Shown: one piece after another, positions 25,702-37,186 of the stretch
Numbering within the stretch: the first letter of the stretch is position 1
Layout of the letters: every line of letters begins with the position of its first letter
Source: Pseudomonas anguilliseptica
GTDB taxonomy: Bacteria > Pseudomonadota > Gammaproteobacteria > Pseudomonadales > Pseudomonadaceae
Direction: 5' to 3'
Assembly (NCBI RefSeq): GCF_021375795.1
Contig: NZ_JAEIOI010000003.1
Location: 186,001-250,000, forward strand
Length of the DNA: 64,000 nucleotides
Translations under genes and position numbers: made by a program
Notes under the pieces: generated by a model
Database searches by the model: none
The model's input: only the letters and a program-made list of their open reading frames with translations
Told to the model about the DNA's origin: nothing

Positions 25702-26244
25702 ATGTCCCAGCTTGCCCACTTTCAGTTAATGGCCCGCTATAACGCGTGGATGAATGACAAGCTCTACGCGGCGGCCGGTCAGTTGTCGGCGCAGGCGCTG
25801 AGTGAGGATCGCGGGGCGTTTTTCCCGTCCATCCTCGCCACGCTCAACCATATTGCGGTGGCCGATATCATCTGGCTCAAGCGCTTTGCCGAGCACCCGG
25901 CCTGCACAGAGCTGCGCGTGGCGATCAGCGATTTACAGCGGCCGGCGGCGCTGGATCAGCTGCTGTTCGACAGCTTCGCGCCGTTGCAGACGTTGCGCAG
26001 CCGACTGGATGGGCATATCAGTAACTGGGTCGCAGCGCTGACCGAAGCGGACCTGGAATATGTGCTGGCCTACGGCAATATGAAGGGCGTGCCGGCGCAG
26101 CGGCCGTTCGCCAGCCTGATGCTGCATTTCTTCAATCATCAAACCCACCATCGCGGCCAGGCCAGCACGTTGTTGTTCCAGGCCGGTCAGGATATCGGCG
26201 TGACCGACTTGCTGGCGCTAGTCGCTGATGTTGACCCACGCTAA
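25702..26244 (+). CDS. DinB family protein
   Basis: 180 residues forming the DinB/YfiT four-helix bundle. Histidines expected to bind a divalent metal are seen in LATLNHIAVADIIWLKRF and near the end in MLHFFNHQTHHRGQASTLL. Members act in thiol-dependent or damage-related chemistry; the substrate here is unknown. The ATG at 25702 is taken although the ribosome site is poor. Cytoplasmic. Confidence 0.85.
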   Translation: MSQLAHFQLMARYNAWMNDKLYAAAGQLSAQALSEDRGAFFPSILATLNHIAVADIIWLKRFAEHPACTELRVAISDLQRPAALDQLLFDSFAPLQTLRSRLDGHISNWVAALTEADLEYVLAYGNMKGVPAQRPFASLMLHFFNHQTHHRGQASTLLFQAGQDIGVTDLLALVADVDPR

Positions 26245-26275
26245 CGCCCACAACCACCGGACAGGACGTCACAGC

Positions 26276-26512
26276 ATGGCTTTTAACCCAACCGAACGCC
26301 TTAGCCTGCTCGCCATCAAGGGCGTTGGCCCTACGGTGATCAAGCGCTTCGAGGAGCTGGGCATCGACTCCCTGGCGCAGCTGGCCACATACCGGGCCGA
26401 AGATATCGCCGAGATGGTCGCCGCCATGCTCGGCAGCACCTACTGGAAGAACAGCCCGCAGGCCAAAGCCGCGTTGAATGCGGCCATCGCCAGAGCCAAA
26501 GAAAGCCAATGA
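26276..26512 (+). CDS. Helix-hairpin-helix domain protein
   Basis: 78 residues. LLAIKGVGPTVIKRFEELGIDSLAQLA is a helix-hairpin-helix segment, usually binding DNA backbone non-specifically. The open frame extends upstream into a region without ribosome signal, so the ATG at 26276 is used. Its stop overlaps the next start by four bases (ATGA), so the two genes are translationally coupled. Confidence 0.75.
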   Translation: MAFNPTERLSLLAIKGVGPTVIKRFEELGIDSLAQLATYRAEDIAEMVAAMLGSTYWKNSPQAKAALNAAIARAKESQ

Positions 26513-27204
26513 AGCCCCTCGCCCTGCTGCGGGTTTATCTGCCGTCGATGGCCTTTCGCCAAGCAGCGCAGTCGCAGCTGGGTGGGTGTTTGCCAGCGGC
26601 TACAGCGGCGGCGGTGTGGCTCAGAACCCTGGAAATACAACGTGAATTGCAACGCACGCGAGTGCGCCATTCGCCGGGGGTGAATCTGCTGCTGCGTTAT
26701 ATGCAGTGGGATTACGCGCTGTACCGCGCCTTGCAGGAGCACGGCATAGGCCAGCAACAAGCCGGTGAGTGGATCGAGCAGATCAACTGGCAGATCTTCG
26801 CCCCGGCCAGCGCCCTGGCGTTCAAGCTGTCGCGCCTGCGCAGCCGCCGTCTGCAAACACGCATCCAGTGGCTGCTCGATGCGCTGTTCAACCTGGTGTT
26901 TACCCGCCCGTTTCGCCGCACCACCCTGCCCGCCGTCGCGGGCGTGGCCTTTGATGTGCAGGTGTGCCCGTTGGCCAGTTACCTGCGCGAGCAGGGTGCG
27001 CCGGAGCTGACCCACTTTGCCGCGTGCAGCCTGGATTACCGCATGGCCAGCGATTGGGGCGTGACGCTGCAACGCAGGCAAACCCTCGCCGGCGGCGCGG
27101 CGTATTGTGATTTTCGCTTTAGCGTGCCGCCCACCGAGCTGATTGCCCGCTCCGGCGCAACGGCCGAACACAGCACTGCATCCCAGGCGAAAAACCAGCC
27201 ATAA
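26509..27204 (+). CDS. L-2-amino-thiazoline-4-carboxylate hydrolase-like protein
   Basis: 231 residues. The C-terminal pattern SLDYRMASDWGVTLQRRQTL followed by GAAYCDFRF is the hallmark of the ATC hydrolase family (AtcB-like), which opens the thiazoline ring of cysteine precursors; many members have no proven activity. No signal peptide. Coupled to the HhH gene through an ATGA overlap. Substrate uncertain. Confidence 0.65.
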   Translation: MKPLALLRVYLPSMAFRQAAQSQLGGCLPAATAAAVWLRTLEIQRELQRTRVRHSPGVNLLLRYMQWDYALYRALQEHGIGQQQAGEWIEQINWQIFAPASALAFKLSRLRSRRLQTRIQWLLDALFNLVFTRPFRRTTLPAVAGVAFDVQVCPLASYLREQGAPELTHFAACSLDYRMASDWGVTLQRRQTLAGGAAYCDFRFSVPPTELIARSGATAEHSTASQAKNQP

Positions 27205-27260
27205 AGCGGCCTAAACCGGGGCATATCCCTGACCGACAGGTCATCCCTGAAACGCCATGT

Positions 27261-27280
27261 TTGATTGATCGCCCAACAAT
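27261..27280. promoter_or_regulatory. BetI-type operator upstream of betI (degenerate)
   Basis: TTGATTGATCGCCCAACAAT shares its left half with the sites at 28124 and 14588, while the right half is degraded. It is 54 bp before betI and is a likely weak autoregulatory site. Confidence 0.5.
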
Positions 27281-27334
27281 AACCGGCCTAGACTGCGCGC
27301 ATTCCGGGGACGCCCCCTATCGACGGAGAAGCCG

Positions 27335-27928
27335 ATGCCCAAGGTTGGAATGCAACCAATCCGCCGCTCGCAATTGATCGCGGCGACCCTCGAAGCGGTG
27401 GATCAGGTCGGCATGAGCGATGCCAGCATCGCCTATATCGCGCGGATCGCCGGGGTTTCCAACGGCATCATCAGCCACTATTTCCGCGACAAGAATGGCC
27501 TGCTCGACGCCACCATGCGCCACCTGATGCAGGCACTCAGCGATGCCGTGCGCGAACGCCGCGCCAGCCTGCCGCCGGACCAACCGCGCGAGCACCTGCG
27601 GGCGATGATTGAAGGCAACTTCGATGACAGCCAGGTCAACGGCCCGGCGATGAAAACCTGGCTGGCGTTCTGGGCCACCAGCATGCACCAGCCGGCACTG
27701 CGGCGTTTGCAGCGGGTCAACGACCACCGTCTGTATTCCAACCTGTGCGGGCAATTCCGCCGGGTGTTGCCGCAGGATCAGGCGCGCAGTGCGGCCCGTG
27801 GCCTGGCGGCGTTGATCGATGGGTTGTGGCTGCGCGGCGCGCTGTCCGGCGAAGGCTTCGACACCCGCCAGGCGATTGAGATCGCTTACGAATACCTTGA
27901 TCTGCAATTGGCCAAGGCCAACGCGTAG
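27335..27928 (+). CDS. betI: BetI, choline-responsive TetR repressor
   Basis: 197 residues. The N-terminus [20 protein letters not shown] is that of BetI; the helix-turn-helix covers [21 protein letters not shown]. It represses bet genes and is released by choline. It heads betI-betB-betA with repeats in between. AAGCCG precedes the ATG. Length and sequence are typical. Confidence 0.95.
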   Translation: MPKVGMQPIRRSQLIAATLEAVDQVGMSDASIAYIARIAGVSNGIISHYFRDKNGLLDATMRHLMQALSDAVRERRASLPPDQPREHLRAMIEGNFDDSQVNGPAMKTWLAFWATSMHQPALRRLQRVNDHRLYSNLCGQFRRVLPQDQARSAARGLAALIDGLWLRGALSGEGFDTRQAIEIAYEYLDLQLAKANA

Positions 27929-27944
27929 ACCGGCTGTTGTATGA

Positions 27945-28011
27945 GTGGGAGGGGCTTTAGCCGCGATGGACTTGAGCGCCCTGAAGATGTCGCGGCTGAA
28001 GCCCCTCCCAC
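27945..28011. repeat. GTGGGAGGGGCTTTAGCCGCGA-type palindrome
   Basis: GTGGGAGGGGCTTTAGCCGC and GCGGCTGAAGCCCCTCCCAC between betI and betB. Same family as 5974-6031. Confidence 0.8.
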
Positions 28012-28123
28012 ATATGCCAGCACTCGGTGTGTGATCTGACGCAAGTCAGCTCGCCATCCTCCCCCCGAATACCACCGCCTACACGCCCTGCGTGTCGTGT
28101 TTGGCTGCGCACTGTCGCTTTTG

Positions 28124-28143
28124 TTGATTGATCGTTCAATTAA
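28124..28143. promoter_or_regulatory. BetI operator upstream of betB
   Basis: TTGATTGATCGTTCAATTAA is an imperfect palindrome 86 bp before betB, in the position expected for BetI control of betBA. Its presence inside the betI-betB gap suggests that betB has its own promoter. Confidence 0.7.
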
Positions 28144-28229
28144 GATAATTTAGCCTTGTGTCTATATTGCCTACACCGACGACCTGCGCCAGGCGGCTCG
28201 CGTCGCCCACCGCCCACGAGGAACGCGCC

Positions 28230-29702
<1,473 letters not shown>

Positions 29703-29713
29703 CCACTGTGTTG

Positions 29714-29763
29714 TGGGAGGGGCTTTAGCCGCGACACCTTTTGCGGCTAAAGCCCCTCCCACG
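29714..29763. repeat. GTGGGAGGGGCTTTAGCCGCGA-type palindrome
   Basis: A short, near-perfect hairpin copy between betB and betA, only 11 bp after the betB stop; it could act in transcript processing. Confidence 0.8.
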
Positions 29764-29781
29764 GATTGAATCGCCGCCCCG

Positions 29782-29840
29782 TAGCCCGGATGCAATCCGG
29801 GAACAGTCACCGCGTTTTCCCGGATTGCATCCGGGCTACA
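29782..29840. repeat. GTAGCCCGGATGCAATCCGGG palindrome
   Basis: GTAGCCCGGATGCAATCCGG and its exact inverse separated by 17 bp. This is a different REP family from the preceding one; the betA ribosome site (GGAG) follows immediately. Confidence 0.8.
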
Positions 29841-29849
29841 GGAGCTTTT

Positions 29850-31538
29850 ATGCCCCAGGAATTCGACTACATCATCATCGGTGCCGGCTCGGCCGGTAAC
29901 GTGCTGGCCACCCGTCTGACCGAGGACGCTGACGTCAGCGTGCTGCTGCTGGAAGCCGGCGGCCCGGATTACCGCCTGGATTTCCGCACCCAGATGCCCG
30001 CTGCCCTGGCCTTTCCGCTGCAAGGCCGGCGCTACAACTGGGCCTACCTGACCGACCCCGAACCGCATATGAACAACCGCCGTATGGAATGCGGGCGCGG
30101 CAAAGGCCTGGGCGGCTCATCCCTGATCAACGGCATGTGCTACATCCGCGGCAACGCCATGGACTACGACGGCTGGGCCGAAGCAAAGGGCCTGGAGGAC
30201 TGGAGCTACCTGGATTGCCTGCCGTATTTCCGCAAGGCGGAAACCCGCGATATCGGCGCCAATGCCTATCACGGCGGCGACGGCCCGGTGAGCGTGACTA
30301 CGCCGAAAAACGGCAATAACCCGCTGTTCCACGCCATGATCGAAGCCGGCGTGCAGGCCGGTTACCCGCGTACCGACGACCTCAACGGCTACCAGCAGGA
30401 AGGCTTCGGCCCGATGGACCGTACCGTCACGCCCAAGGGCCGGCGCTCCAGCACCGCACGCGGCTACCTCGATCAAGCCCGCCAGCGGCCGAACCTGACC
30501 ATCGTTACTCACGCCCTCACTGACCGCATCCTGTTCAGCGGCAAGCGCGCCATTGGTGTGGCCTATCTGCAGGGCGACAACGACACGCCGATCACCGTCA
30601 ATGCACGCCGCGAAGTGCTGCTGTGCAGCGGCGCGATTGCCTCGCCACAGGTGCTGCAACGTTCCGGCGTCGGCCCGGCGGCGCTGCTGCGTGAACTGGA
30701 TATTCCGCTGGTGCACGACCTGCCCGGCGTCGGCCAGAACCTGCAGGATCACCTCGAGGTGTACCTGCAATACGCCTGCAAGCAGCCGGTGTCGCTCTAC
30801 CCGGCGCTGCAATGGTGGAACCAGCCGATGATCGGTGCCAACTGGCTGTTCCTGGGTAAAGGCATCGGCGCCAGTAACCAGTTCGAGGCCGGCGGCTTTA
30901 TCCGCTCAAGCAGCGAGTTCGAATGGCCGAATATCCAGTACCACTTCCTGCCGGTAGCGATTAACTACAACGGCAGCAACGCGGTGAAGGAGCACGGCTT
31001 CCAGGCGCACATGGGCTCCATGCGCTCACCGAGCCGTGGACGCATCCAGATCAAATCCAGGGACCCGCGCCAGCACCCGAGCATCCTGTTCAACTACATG
31101 GCGCACGAGCAGGATTGGCGCGAGTTCCGCGACGGCATCCGCATCACCCGCGAAATCATGGCGCAGGCCGCGCTGGACCCGTATCGCGGCCGCGAAATCA
31201 GTCCGGGGGTAGAGCTACAGAGCGACGCCGAACTGGACGCCTTTATCCGCGAACATGCGGAAACCGCCTACCACCCGTCGTGTTCCTGCAAGATGGGTGA
31301 AGACGATATGGCAGTGGTCGATGGCCAGGGCCGGGTGCACGGCGTACAGGGGCTGCGCGTGGTGGATGCCTCGATCATGCCGCTGATCGTCACCGGCAAC
31401 CTGAATGCGCCGACCATCATGATGGCCGAGAAGATCGCCGACAAAATCCGCGGTCGCGCGCCGCTGCCGCGCAGCACTGCGCCGTATTTCGTCGCCGGTA
31501 ATGCGGCCGTACGCGGCACCGCACAACGCTCCGCTTAA
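29850..31538 (+). CDS. betA: Choline dehydrogenase
   Basis: 562 residues, GMC oxidoreductase family. FAD-binding motif [14 protein letters not shown] at the N-terminus, GMC signatures [15 protein letters not shown] and [16 protein letters not shown], and the C-terminal active-site histidine region [10 protein letters not shown]. It oxidises choline to betaine aldehyde at the membrane and passes electrons to the respiratory chain. GGAG sits 6 bases before the ATG at 29850. Length typical of BetA. Confidence 0.95.
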   Translation: MPQEFDYIIIGAGSAGNVLATRLTEDADVSVLLLEAGGPDYRLDFRTQMPAALAFPLQGRRYNWAYLTDPEPHMNNRRMECGRGKGLGGSSLINGMCYIRGNAMDYDGWAEAKGLEDWSYLDCLPYFRKAETRDIGANAYHGGDGPVSVTTPKNGNNPLFHAMIEAGVQAGYPRTDDLNGYQQEGFGPMDRTVTPKGRRSSTARGYLDQARQRPNLTIVTHALTDRILFSGKRAIGVAYLQGDNDTPITVNARREVLLCSGAIASPQVLQRSGVGPAALLRELDIPLVHDLPGVGQNLQDHLEVYLQYACKQPVSLYPALQWWNQPMIGANWLFLGKGIGASNQFEAGGFIRSSSEFEWPNIQYHFLPVAINYNGSNAVKEHGFQAHMGSMRSPSRGRIQIKSRDPRQHPSILFNYMAHEQDWREFRDGIRITREIMAQAALDPYRGREISPGVELQSDAELDAFIREHAETAYHPSCSCKMGEDDMAVVDGQGRVHGVQGLRVVDASIMPLIVTGNLNAPTIMMAEKIADKIRGRAPLPRSTAPYFVAGNAAVRGTAQRSA

Positions 31539-31555
31539 AGCGGCACGCGTACCTC

Positions 31556-31586
31556 AACGCCGCAGGGCTTGCGCCGCTGCGGCGTT
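31556..31586 (+). terminator. Hairpin after betA
   Basis: AACGCCGCAG and CTGCGGCGTT form a perfect 10-bp stem with an 11-base loop, but there is no clear T run. A possible terminator separating the bet region from argS. Confidence 0.5.
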
Positions 31587-31748
31587 GTCACATACAGGCA
31601 CGGCACGACGTGATCGACCGCCCATTGCGCCAGCCTTTAGCCCGGTGCAACCACAGGCGGCTTGATGCTGCAGGCGAAGCACGTCGATAATGCGCAGTTT
31701 TCAACCAGCGCCATTGTGCGCCGCCGCCATCGGCCGACCGAGCAGACC

Positions 31749-33488
31749 ATGAAAGACAGCATTCGCCACCTAATCCAGCAAGCCCTGACCCGCCTCACTG
31801 CCGACGGCGTGCTGCCGGAGGGCCTGACTCCGGCCATTCAGGTGGAGAACACCAAGGACAAGGCCAACGGCGATTTCGCCAGCAACATCGCCATGATGCT
31901 GGCCAAGCCGGCCGGCATGAAACCGCGCGACCTGGCCGAGAAGCTGATCGCTGCGCTGCCGGCCGACGCCGGTATCAGCAAGGTCGAAATCGCCGGCCCG
32001 GGCTTTCTCAACTTCTTCCAGAACACCCAGGCCCTGGCCGCGCGCCTGGACGCGCTGCTGGCCGACGCCAAGCTGGGTGTACGCAAGACCGGCCCGGCGC
32101 AGCGCGTGGTGGTTGATCTGTCCGCCCCCAACCTGGCCAAAGAGATGCACGTTGGCCACCTGCGCTCGACCATCATCGGTGACGGCGTGGCGCGGGTACT
32201 GGAATTCCTCGGCGACGACGTGATCCGGCAGAACCACGTGGGCGACTGGGGCACCCAGTTCGGCATGCTGCTGGCCTATATGCAGGAAAACCCGGCGGCC
32301 GCCGAAAGCGAGCTGGCCGACCTGGAAGGCTTCTACCGCGCGGCGAAAAAGCGTTTCGACGACTCCCCGGAGTTCGCCGAGCGCGCCCGTGAACTGGTGG
32401 TGCAACTGCAAGCTGGCGATGCCGAGTGCATGCGCCTGTGGCACCGCTTCAACGATATTTCCCTGAGTCACTGCCAGGCGCTGTATGACCGCCTGGGGGT
32501 GAAGCTGAGCATGGCCGACGTCAAGGGCGAGAGCGCCTACAACGACGACCTGGCCAATGTGGTCGCCGACCTAAAGGCCAAAGGCCTGCTGACCGAAGAC
32601 AACGGCGCGCAATGCGTGTTTATGGACGAGTTCAAGAACGCCGAAGGCAACCCGCTGCCGCTGATCGTGCAGAAGGCTGGCGGCGGCTACCTGTACGCCA
32701 CCACCGACCTGGCTGCCACCCGCTACCGCGCCAACGTATTGAAAGCCGACCGCGTGCTGTACTTCGTCGACCAGCGCCAGGCCCTACACTTCCAGATGGT
32801 CTTCGCCGCTGCGCGCCTGGCTGGTTTCGTCCCGGCCAGCCTGCAGATGGAGCATATGGGTTTCGGCACCATGAACGGCGCCGACGGCCGCCCATTCAAG
32901 ACCCGCGACGGCGGCACGGTGAAGCTGGTCGACCTGCTCGATGAAGCCGAGGAGCGCGCCTACACCCTGGTCAAAGGCAAAAACCCCGAGCTGGATGAAG
33001 CCGAGCTGCGCCAGATCGCCCGCGCCGTGGGCATCAGTGCGGTGAAATACGCCGACCTGTCCAAGCATCGCACCAGCGATTACCGCTTCAACTTCGAGCT
33101 GATGCTGAGCTTCGAAGGCAACACCGCGCCGTACCTGCTGTACGCCTACACCCGTGTGGCCAGCGTGCTGCGCAAAGTGGGCAAGGGCTTCGACCAACTG
33201 GACGGCCAACTGGACCTGCAGGCTGCCCAGGAAATCGACCTGGCCGGCAAGCTCGCACAGTTCGCCGAAGTACTCGGCGGCGTGGCCGACAAGGGCGAAC
33301 CGCACCTGCTCTGCGCCTACCTGTATGACCTTGCCGGGCTGTTCTCCAGCTTCTACGAAAACTGCCCGATCCTCGCTGCCGAGGACGAAGGCGTGCGCAA
33401 CAGCCGCCTGCGCCTGGCGGCCCTCACCGGCCGCACCCTCAAGCAGGGCCTGCAGCTGCTCGGTCTGGAAACCCTGGAGCGCATGTAA
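31749..33488 (+). CDS. argS: Arginyl-tRNA synthetase
   Basis: 579 residues, class I. The HIGH-type motif is HVGH in [13 protein letters not shown] near residue 130; the KMSK region is diverged, as usual in ArgRS. The N-terminal Add-1 domain and the C-terminal anticodon domain ending GLETLERM are present. It charges tRNA-Arg. The start at 31749 is chosen by homology; the open frame upstream is intergenic. It begins the conserved argS-ftsN-hslVU block. Confidence 0.97.
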   Translation: MKDSIRHLIQQALTRLTADGVLPEGLTPAIQVENTKDKANGDFASNIAMMLAKPAGMKPRDLAEKLIAALPADAGISKVEIAGPGFLNFFQNTQALAARLDALLADAKLGVRKTGPAQRVVVDLSAPNLAKEMHVGHLRSTIIGDGVARVLEFLGDDVIRQNHVGDWGTQFGMLLAYMQENPAAAESELADLEGFYRAAKKRFDDSPEFAERARELVVQLQAGDAECMRLWHRFNDISLSHCQALYDRLGVKLSMADVKGESAYNDDLANVVADLKAKGLLTEDNGAQCVFMDEFKNAEGNPLPLIVQKAGGGYLYATTDLAATRYRANVLKADRVLYFVDQRQALHFQMVFAAARLAGFVPASLQMEHMGFGTMNGADGRPFKTRDGGTVKLVDLLDEAEERAYTLVKGKNPELDEAELRQIARAVGISAVKYADLSKHRTSDYRFNFELMLSFEGNTAPYLLYAYTRVASVLRKVGKGFDQLDGQLDLQAAQEIDLAGKLAQFAEVLGGVADKGEPHLLCAYLYDLAGLFSSFYENCPILAAEDEGVRNSRLRLAALTGRTLKQGLQLLGLETLERM

Positions 33489-34172
33489 GTGGCCGCCAAG
33501 AAGAAGCCCGCCGCCAAGCGCGGCGCCAGCCGCTACCAGGCTCCGGCGAAAAAGCCGGTGCCGGGTTGGTTCTGGCTGGTCTGCGGGCTGGTGATCGGTG
33601 GCTTTATGGTGTTTCTGTTCAGCCTGGAGCCCGGCCGCGACGAGATCAAGCGCAGCAAGGTCGAACAGGCGCGCGCCAACCAGGCCGCCAAACCGCCGGC
33701 CAACAAGCCCGCCAACAGCGAGCCGGCCAAACCCAAGTACGACTTCTACACCCTGCTGCCGGAATCGGAAGTGATCCTGCCGCCACAGGCCATCGAACAA
33801 CCGCCAGCTGTGCCTGAGCAGAAACCGGTCAGCCCGGAAGAAGCCGCGAAGATCGACGCCGCCCGTGCCGAAGCCGCGCTCAACGGCCAGGTGCCGCCAC
33901 CGCCGCCAGTGGTCGCCAAAGGCCCGGTCAGCTCGCAGTTCTTCCTCCAGGCGGGCTCGTTCCGTCGCAAGGACGATGCCGATGCCCTGCGCGCGCAGAT
34001 CATCCTGCTCGGGCAGAACGTGCAGGTGGAATCCGGCACGGTGCGCGAGGAAACCTGGCACCGCGTACTGGTCGGCCCGTTCGCCACCCGCGAGCAGCTC
34101 GGCCAGGCGCAGAAATCCCTGGCCGGCAGCGGCTTCAGCAATCTGTTGTTACAGCAGCGCCAGGTGCAATAA
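33489..34172 (+). CDS. SPOR-domain cell-division protein (FtsN-like)
   Basis: 227 residues. A short basic cytoplasmic N-terminus ([16 protein letters not shown]), one membrane helix ([18 protein letters not shown]), a periplasmic Pro/Ala/Lys-rich linker and a C-terminal SPOR domain ([20 protein letters not shown] to the end) that binds denuded peptidoglycan at the septum. GTG start directly after the argS stop, so it depends on argS translation. The position and architecture match PA5052-type FtsN-like proteins. Confidence 0.88.
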   Translation: MAAKKKPAAKRGASRYQAPAKKPVPGWFWLVCGLVIGGFMVFLFSLEPGRDEIKRSKVEQARANQAAKPPANKPANSEPAKPKYDFYTLLPESEVILPPQAIEQPPAVPEQKPVSPEEAAKIDAARAEAALNGQVPPPPPVVAKGPVSSQFFLQAGSFRRKDDADALRAQIILLGQNVQVESGTVREETWHRVLVGPFATREQLGQAQKSLAGSGFSNLLLQQRQVQ

Positions 34173-34314
34173 ATCCCAGGCCTGGCGGGCCCTGCGGCAA
34201 GTTCTGCCGACTATTTGTCGGACACTGGCTACCGCAGGGCTTGAAGCAGGCGCGCACAGCCCCCACTTCATTCGGCATTGGGCACTTTCGCCCCGCTGCG
34301 TGGAGACTCTCCCC

Positions 34315-34845
34315 TTGACCACCATCGTTTCAGTGCGCCGCAACGGCAAAGTCGTCATGGGCGGCGACGGCCAGGTGTCCCTCGGCAATACCGTGATGAA
34401 AGGCAACGCGAAAAAAGTCCGCCGCCTGTACCACGGCCAGGTGCTGGCCGGCTTTGCTGGCGCCACTGCCGACGCCTTTACCCTGTTCGAACGCTTTGAG
34501 GGCCAGCTGGAAAAACATCAGGGCCATCTGATCCGCGCCGCCGTCGAGCTGGCCAAAGACTGGCGCACCGACCGTTCGCTGAGCCGCCTGGAAGCCATGC
34601 TGGCGGTGGCCAACAAGGACGCCTCACTGATCATTACCGGCAACGGTGACGTGGTTGAACCCGAACACGGCCTGATCGCCATGGGCTCCGGCGGTGGTTT
34701 CGCCCAGGCCGCAGCCATGGCCCTGCTGCAGAAAACCGACTTGAGCGCCCGAGAAATCACCGAAACCGCGCTGAACATTGCCGGTTCTATCTGCGTGTTC
34801 ACCAACCAGAATTTAACTATCGAGGAAGAAGACTGCGCTGAATAA
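34315..34845 (+). CDS. hslV: ATP-dependent protease subunit HslV
   Basis: 176 residues. After removal of the initiator the N-terminal threonine ([20 protein letters not shown]) is the catalytic nucleophile of the T1 family. Two rings of six subunits dock to HslU and degrade proteins in the cytoplasm. The start codon is TTG, required to expose this threonine; GGAG is 9 bases upstream. The frame remains open far upstream but that is not coding. Forms an operon with hslU. Confidence 0.96.
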   Translation: MTTIVSVRRNGKVVMGGDGQVSLGNTVMKGNAKKVRRLYHGQVLAGFAGATADAFTLFERFEGQLEKHQGHLIRAAVELAKDWRTDRSLSRLEAMLAVANKDASLIITGNGDVVEPEHGLIAMGSGGGFAQAAAMALLQKTDLSAREITETALNIAGSICVFTNQNLTIEEEDCAE

Positions 34846-34872
34846 GCGCGCTCTCCTCTGGAGTACCCCCGC

Positions 34873-36213
34873 ATGTCCATGACGCCCCGCGAGATCGTTT
34901 CCGAACTCAACCGCCACATCATCGGCCAGGACGACGCCAAACGCGCCGTGGCCATTGCCCTGCGCAACCGCTGGCGGCGCATGCAGCTGCCCGCCGAGCT
35001 GCGCCAGGAAGTGACGCCGAAGAACATCCTGATGATCGGCCCCACCGGCGTCGGTAAAACCGAAATCGCCCGGCGCCTGGCCAAGCTGGCCAATGCCCCG
35101 TTTATCAAGGTGGAAGCGACCAAGTTCACCGAAGTTGGCTATGTCGGCCGCGATGTCGAGTCTATCATCCGTGACCTCGCCGATGCGGCGATCAAGATGC
35201 TGCGTGAGCAGGAGATGATCAAGGTCCGCCACCGCGCCGAGGACGCCGCCGAAGAGCGCATTCTCGATGCCCTGCTGCCGCCGGCCCGCACCGGCTTCAA
35301 CGAAGAAGCCGCACCGAGCAGCGACTCCAACACCCGTCAGCTGTTCCGCAAACGCCTGCGTGAAGGCCAGCTGGACGACAAGGACATCGAGATCGAAGTG
35401 GCTGACGCCCCGGCCGGCATCGAAATCATGACCCCGCCGGGCATGGAGGAGATGACCAACCAGCTGCAGAGCCTGTTTTCCAATATGGGCAAAGGCAAGC
35501 GCAAGAGCCGCAAGCTCAAGGTCAAGGAAGCCCTGAAAATGGTGCGCGATGAAGAAGCCGCGCGCCTGGTCAACGAGGAAGAACTCAAGGCCCAGGCCCT
35601 GGAAGCCGTGGAGCAGAACGGCATCGTGTTTATCGATGAGATCGACAAGGTGGCCAAACGCGGCAACACCGGTGGCGCCGATGTATCCCGTGAAGGTGTG
35701 CAGCGCGACCTGCTGCCGCTGATCGAAGGCTGCACGGTCAACACCAAGCTGGGCATGGTGAAGACCGACCACATCCTGTTTATCGCTTCCGGTGCATTCC
35801 ACCTGAGCAAGCCGAGCGACCTGGTGCCTGAGCTGCAAGGCCGCCTGCCGATTCGCGTGGAGCTGAAAGCCCTGACTCCACAGGATTTCGAGCGCATTCT
35901 CAGCGAACCGCACGCCTCGCTTACCGAGCAATACGCCGCGCTGCTGCACACCGAAGGCCTGGGCATCCAGTTCGCCCAGGACGGCATCAAGCGCATCGCC
36001 GAGATTGCCTGGCAGGTCAATGAGAAGACCGAGAACATTGGCGCACGCCGCCTGCACACCCTGCTCGAACGCCTGCTGGAAGAAGTCTCCTTCAGCGCCG
36101 GTGATCTGGCCGGGCAGCAGAATGGCGCGCCCATCGTGATCGACGCCGCCTACGTCAACAGCCATCTCGGCGAGCTGGCGCAGGATGAAGACCTGTCGCG
36201 CTATATCCTCTAA
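34873..36213 (+). CDS. hslU: HslU, ATPase subunit of HslUV protease
   Basis: 446 residues, AAA+ family. Walker [16 protein letters not shown] near 57, Walker [14 protein letters not shown] near 255, and the GYVGRDVES pore segment. An I-domain lies between roughly 110 and 240, and the C-terminus ends DLSRYIL as needed to activate HslV. It unfolds substrates for HslV. GGAG is 10 bases before the ATG. Confidence 0.97.
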   Translation: MSMTPREIVSELNRHIIGQDDAKRAVAIALRNRWRRMQLPAELRQEVTPKNILMIGPTGVGKTEIARRLAKLANAPFIKVEATKFTEVGYVGRDVESIIRDLADAAIKMLREQEMIKVRHRAEDAAEERILDALLPPARTGFNEEAAPSSDSNTRQLFRKRLREGQLDDKDIEIEVADAPAGIEIMTPPGMEEMTNQLQSLFSNMGKGKRKSRKLKVKEALKMVRDEEAARLVNEEELKAQALEAVEQNGIVFIDEIDKVAKRGNTGGADVSREGVQRDLLPLIEGCTVNTKLGMVKTDHILFIASGAFHLSKPSDLVPELQGRLPIRVELKALTPQDFERILSEPHASLTEQYAALLHTEGLGIQFAQDGIKRIAEIAWQVNEKTENIGARRLHTLLERLLEEVSFSAGDLAGQQNGAPIVIDAAYVNSHLGELAQDEDLSRYIL

Positions 36214-36222
36214 ACAGCAGTC

Positions 36223-36278
36223 TGTAGGAGCGAGCTTGCTCGCGATTTGGCATGATCGCGAGCAAGCTCGCTCCTACA
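36223..36278. repeat. TGTAGGAGCGAGCTTGCTCGCGAT palindrome
   Basis: TGTAGGAGCGAGCTTGCTCG is matched by CGAGCAAGCTCGCTCCTACA. It lies between hslU and the DUF971 gene and may end hslVU transcripts. Confidence 0.85.
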
Positions 36279-36296
36279 TTTCCTGCGGAACCCGCC

Positions 36297-36671
36297 ATGC
36301 GTATCCCCACCGCGATCAAACTGCACAAAGCCTCGAAAACCCTGGAGCTGCATTACGGGGCGAACGAGCGCTACACCCTGCCCGCCGAGTTTCTGCGCGT
36401 GCATTCGCCCTCGGCGGAGGTGCAAGGCCATGGCAAGCCGATCCTGCAAACCGGCAAGCTCGGCGTTGGCCTGAGCAAGATCGAGCCCGCAGGCAATTAC
36501 GCCCTCAAGCTAACCTTCGATGATGGCCACGACAGCGGTCTGTTCAGCTGGGACTATCTGGAACAGCTGGCCATCCGGCAAAACGAGCTGTGGAACGATT
36601 ACCTGGCCGCCCTGGCCGCCGCCGGCAAATCCCGCGACCCCAGCGAGAGCGTGGTGCGTCTGCTGCTCTGA
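36297..36671 (+). CDS. DUF971 family protein
   Basis: 124 residues. The DUF971/GBBH-like fold contains PTAIKLHKASKTLELHYG, LPAEFLRVHSPSAEVQGHG, KIEPAGNYALKLTFDDGHD and FSWDYLEQL. The fold is shared with the N-terminal domain of gamma-butyrobetaine hydroxylase and with proteins linked to Fe-S cluster handling; the function of the stand-alone protein is unknown. The ATG at 36297 is set by homology. It occupies the same position, between hslU and phaC1, as PA5055. Confidence 0.85.
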   Translation: MRIPTAIKLHKASKTLELHYGANERYTLPAEFLRVHSPSAEVQGHGKPILQTGKLGVGLSKIEPAGNYALKLTFDDGHDSGLFSWDYLEQLAIRQNELWNDYLAALAAAGKSRDPSESVVRLLL

Positions 36672-36983
36672 CACCTCACGTGCGGCCTGTCAGGTACAGC
36701 CCCATGCAGCCTCGGTTTTTTCCCCAGGGCAAACCTGCCGAGCGACAATCTGCCGCAGCGCAGCAACCCCTCTAGGCCGTTGCTCCTGGCCGGTTAGAGC
36801 GCATTTTCTAATCCTTCTCTGCATACTTGTCGTGCATTCGGCCAAGATCGCGGCCAGCTTGCACAAATTCATAAACTCGGGTAACCAAGTAGTTGGAAGT
36901 TTTCCTGTTTCTGGCCAGGCCAGTTACAGGGAAGATTGCGGAGCGATCCGCCCTTGGTAATCCGGGCAATACCTGGTTCATGG
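36672..36983. other. Upstream part of the phaC1 leader region
   Basis: 312 bp with no gene seen. It contains T-rich and AT-rich patches (CATTTTCTAATCC near 36803, TTTTCCTGTTTCTGG near 36900) that could include promoter elements, but I see no clear consensus. The repeat element at 36984-37121 follows. Confidence 0.4.
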
Positions 36984-37121
36984 AACCTGCTCAAAGTCTC
37001 GCAAGCTAGAGTCATGCAAGGCAAAAACAGGCGAGGAAGCGGAGTGTACGTTTGTACATGAGCATTCCGAGTCTGGTTTTAACGCAGCAAGGCCGACGCG
37101 CAGCAGACTTGGAGCAGGTTT
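36984..37121. repeat. Second copy of the MITE-like element, with terminal inverted repeats
   Basis: AACCTGCTCAAAGTCT at the left is matched at 15 of 16 bases by AGACTTGGAGCAGGTT at the right. The interior (CTAGAGTCATGCAAGGC, GCGAGGAAGCGGAG, TGAGCATTCCGAG, TTTTAACGCAGCA) matches 10194-10333. This copy lacks about 27 bp present there. It lies 66 bp before phaC1. Confidence 0.65.
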
Positions 37122-37186
37122 TAGCCCTGTGTCGCCGTGCACAGCCGTATGCCGGTATTTCGTCTCAGGACAATGGAGCGTTGTAG

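Noticed and set aside
34813..36165. 450-codon open frame opposite hslU
   Set aside because: Produced by the high-GC third-position bias of hslU; composition is not protein-like.
36520..36960. 146-codon frame overlapping the DUF971 gene end and the phaC1 leader
   Set aside because: Out of frame with DUF971, no translation signal and Ser/Ala/Arg-rich shadow composition.
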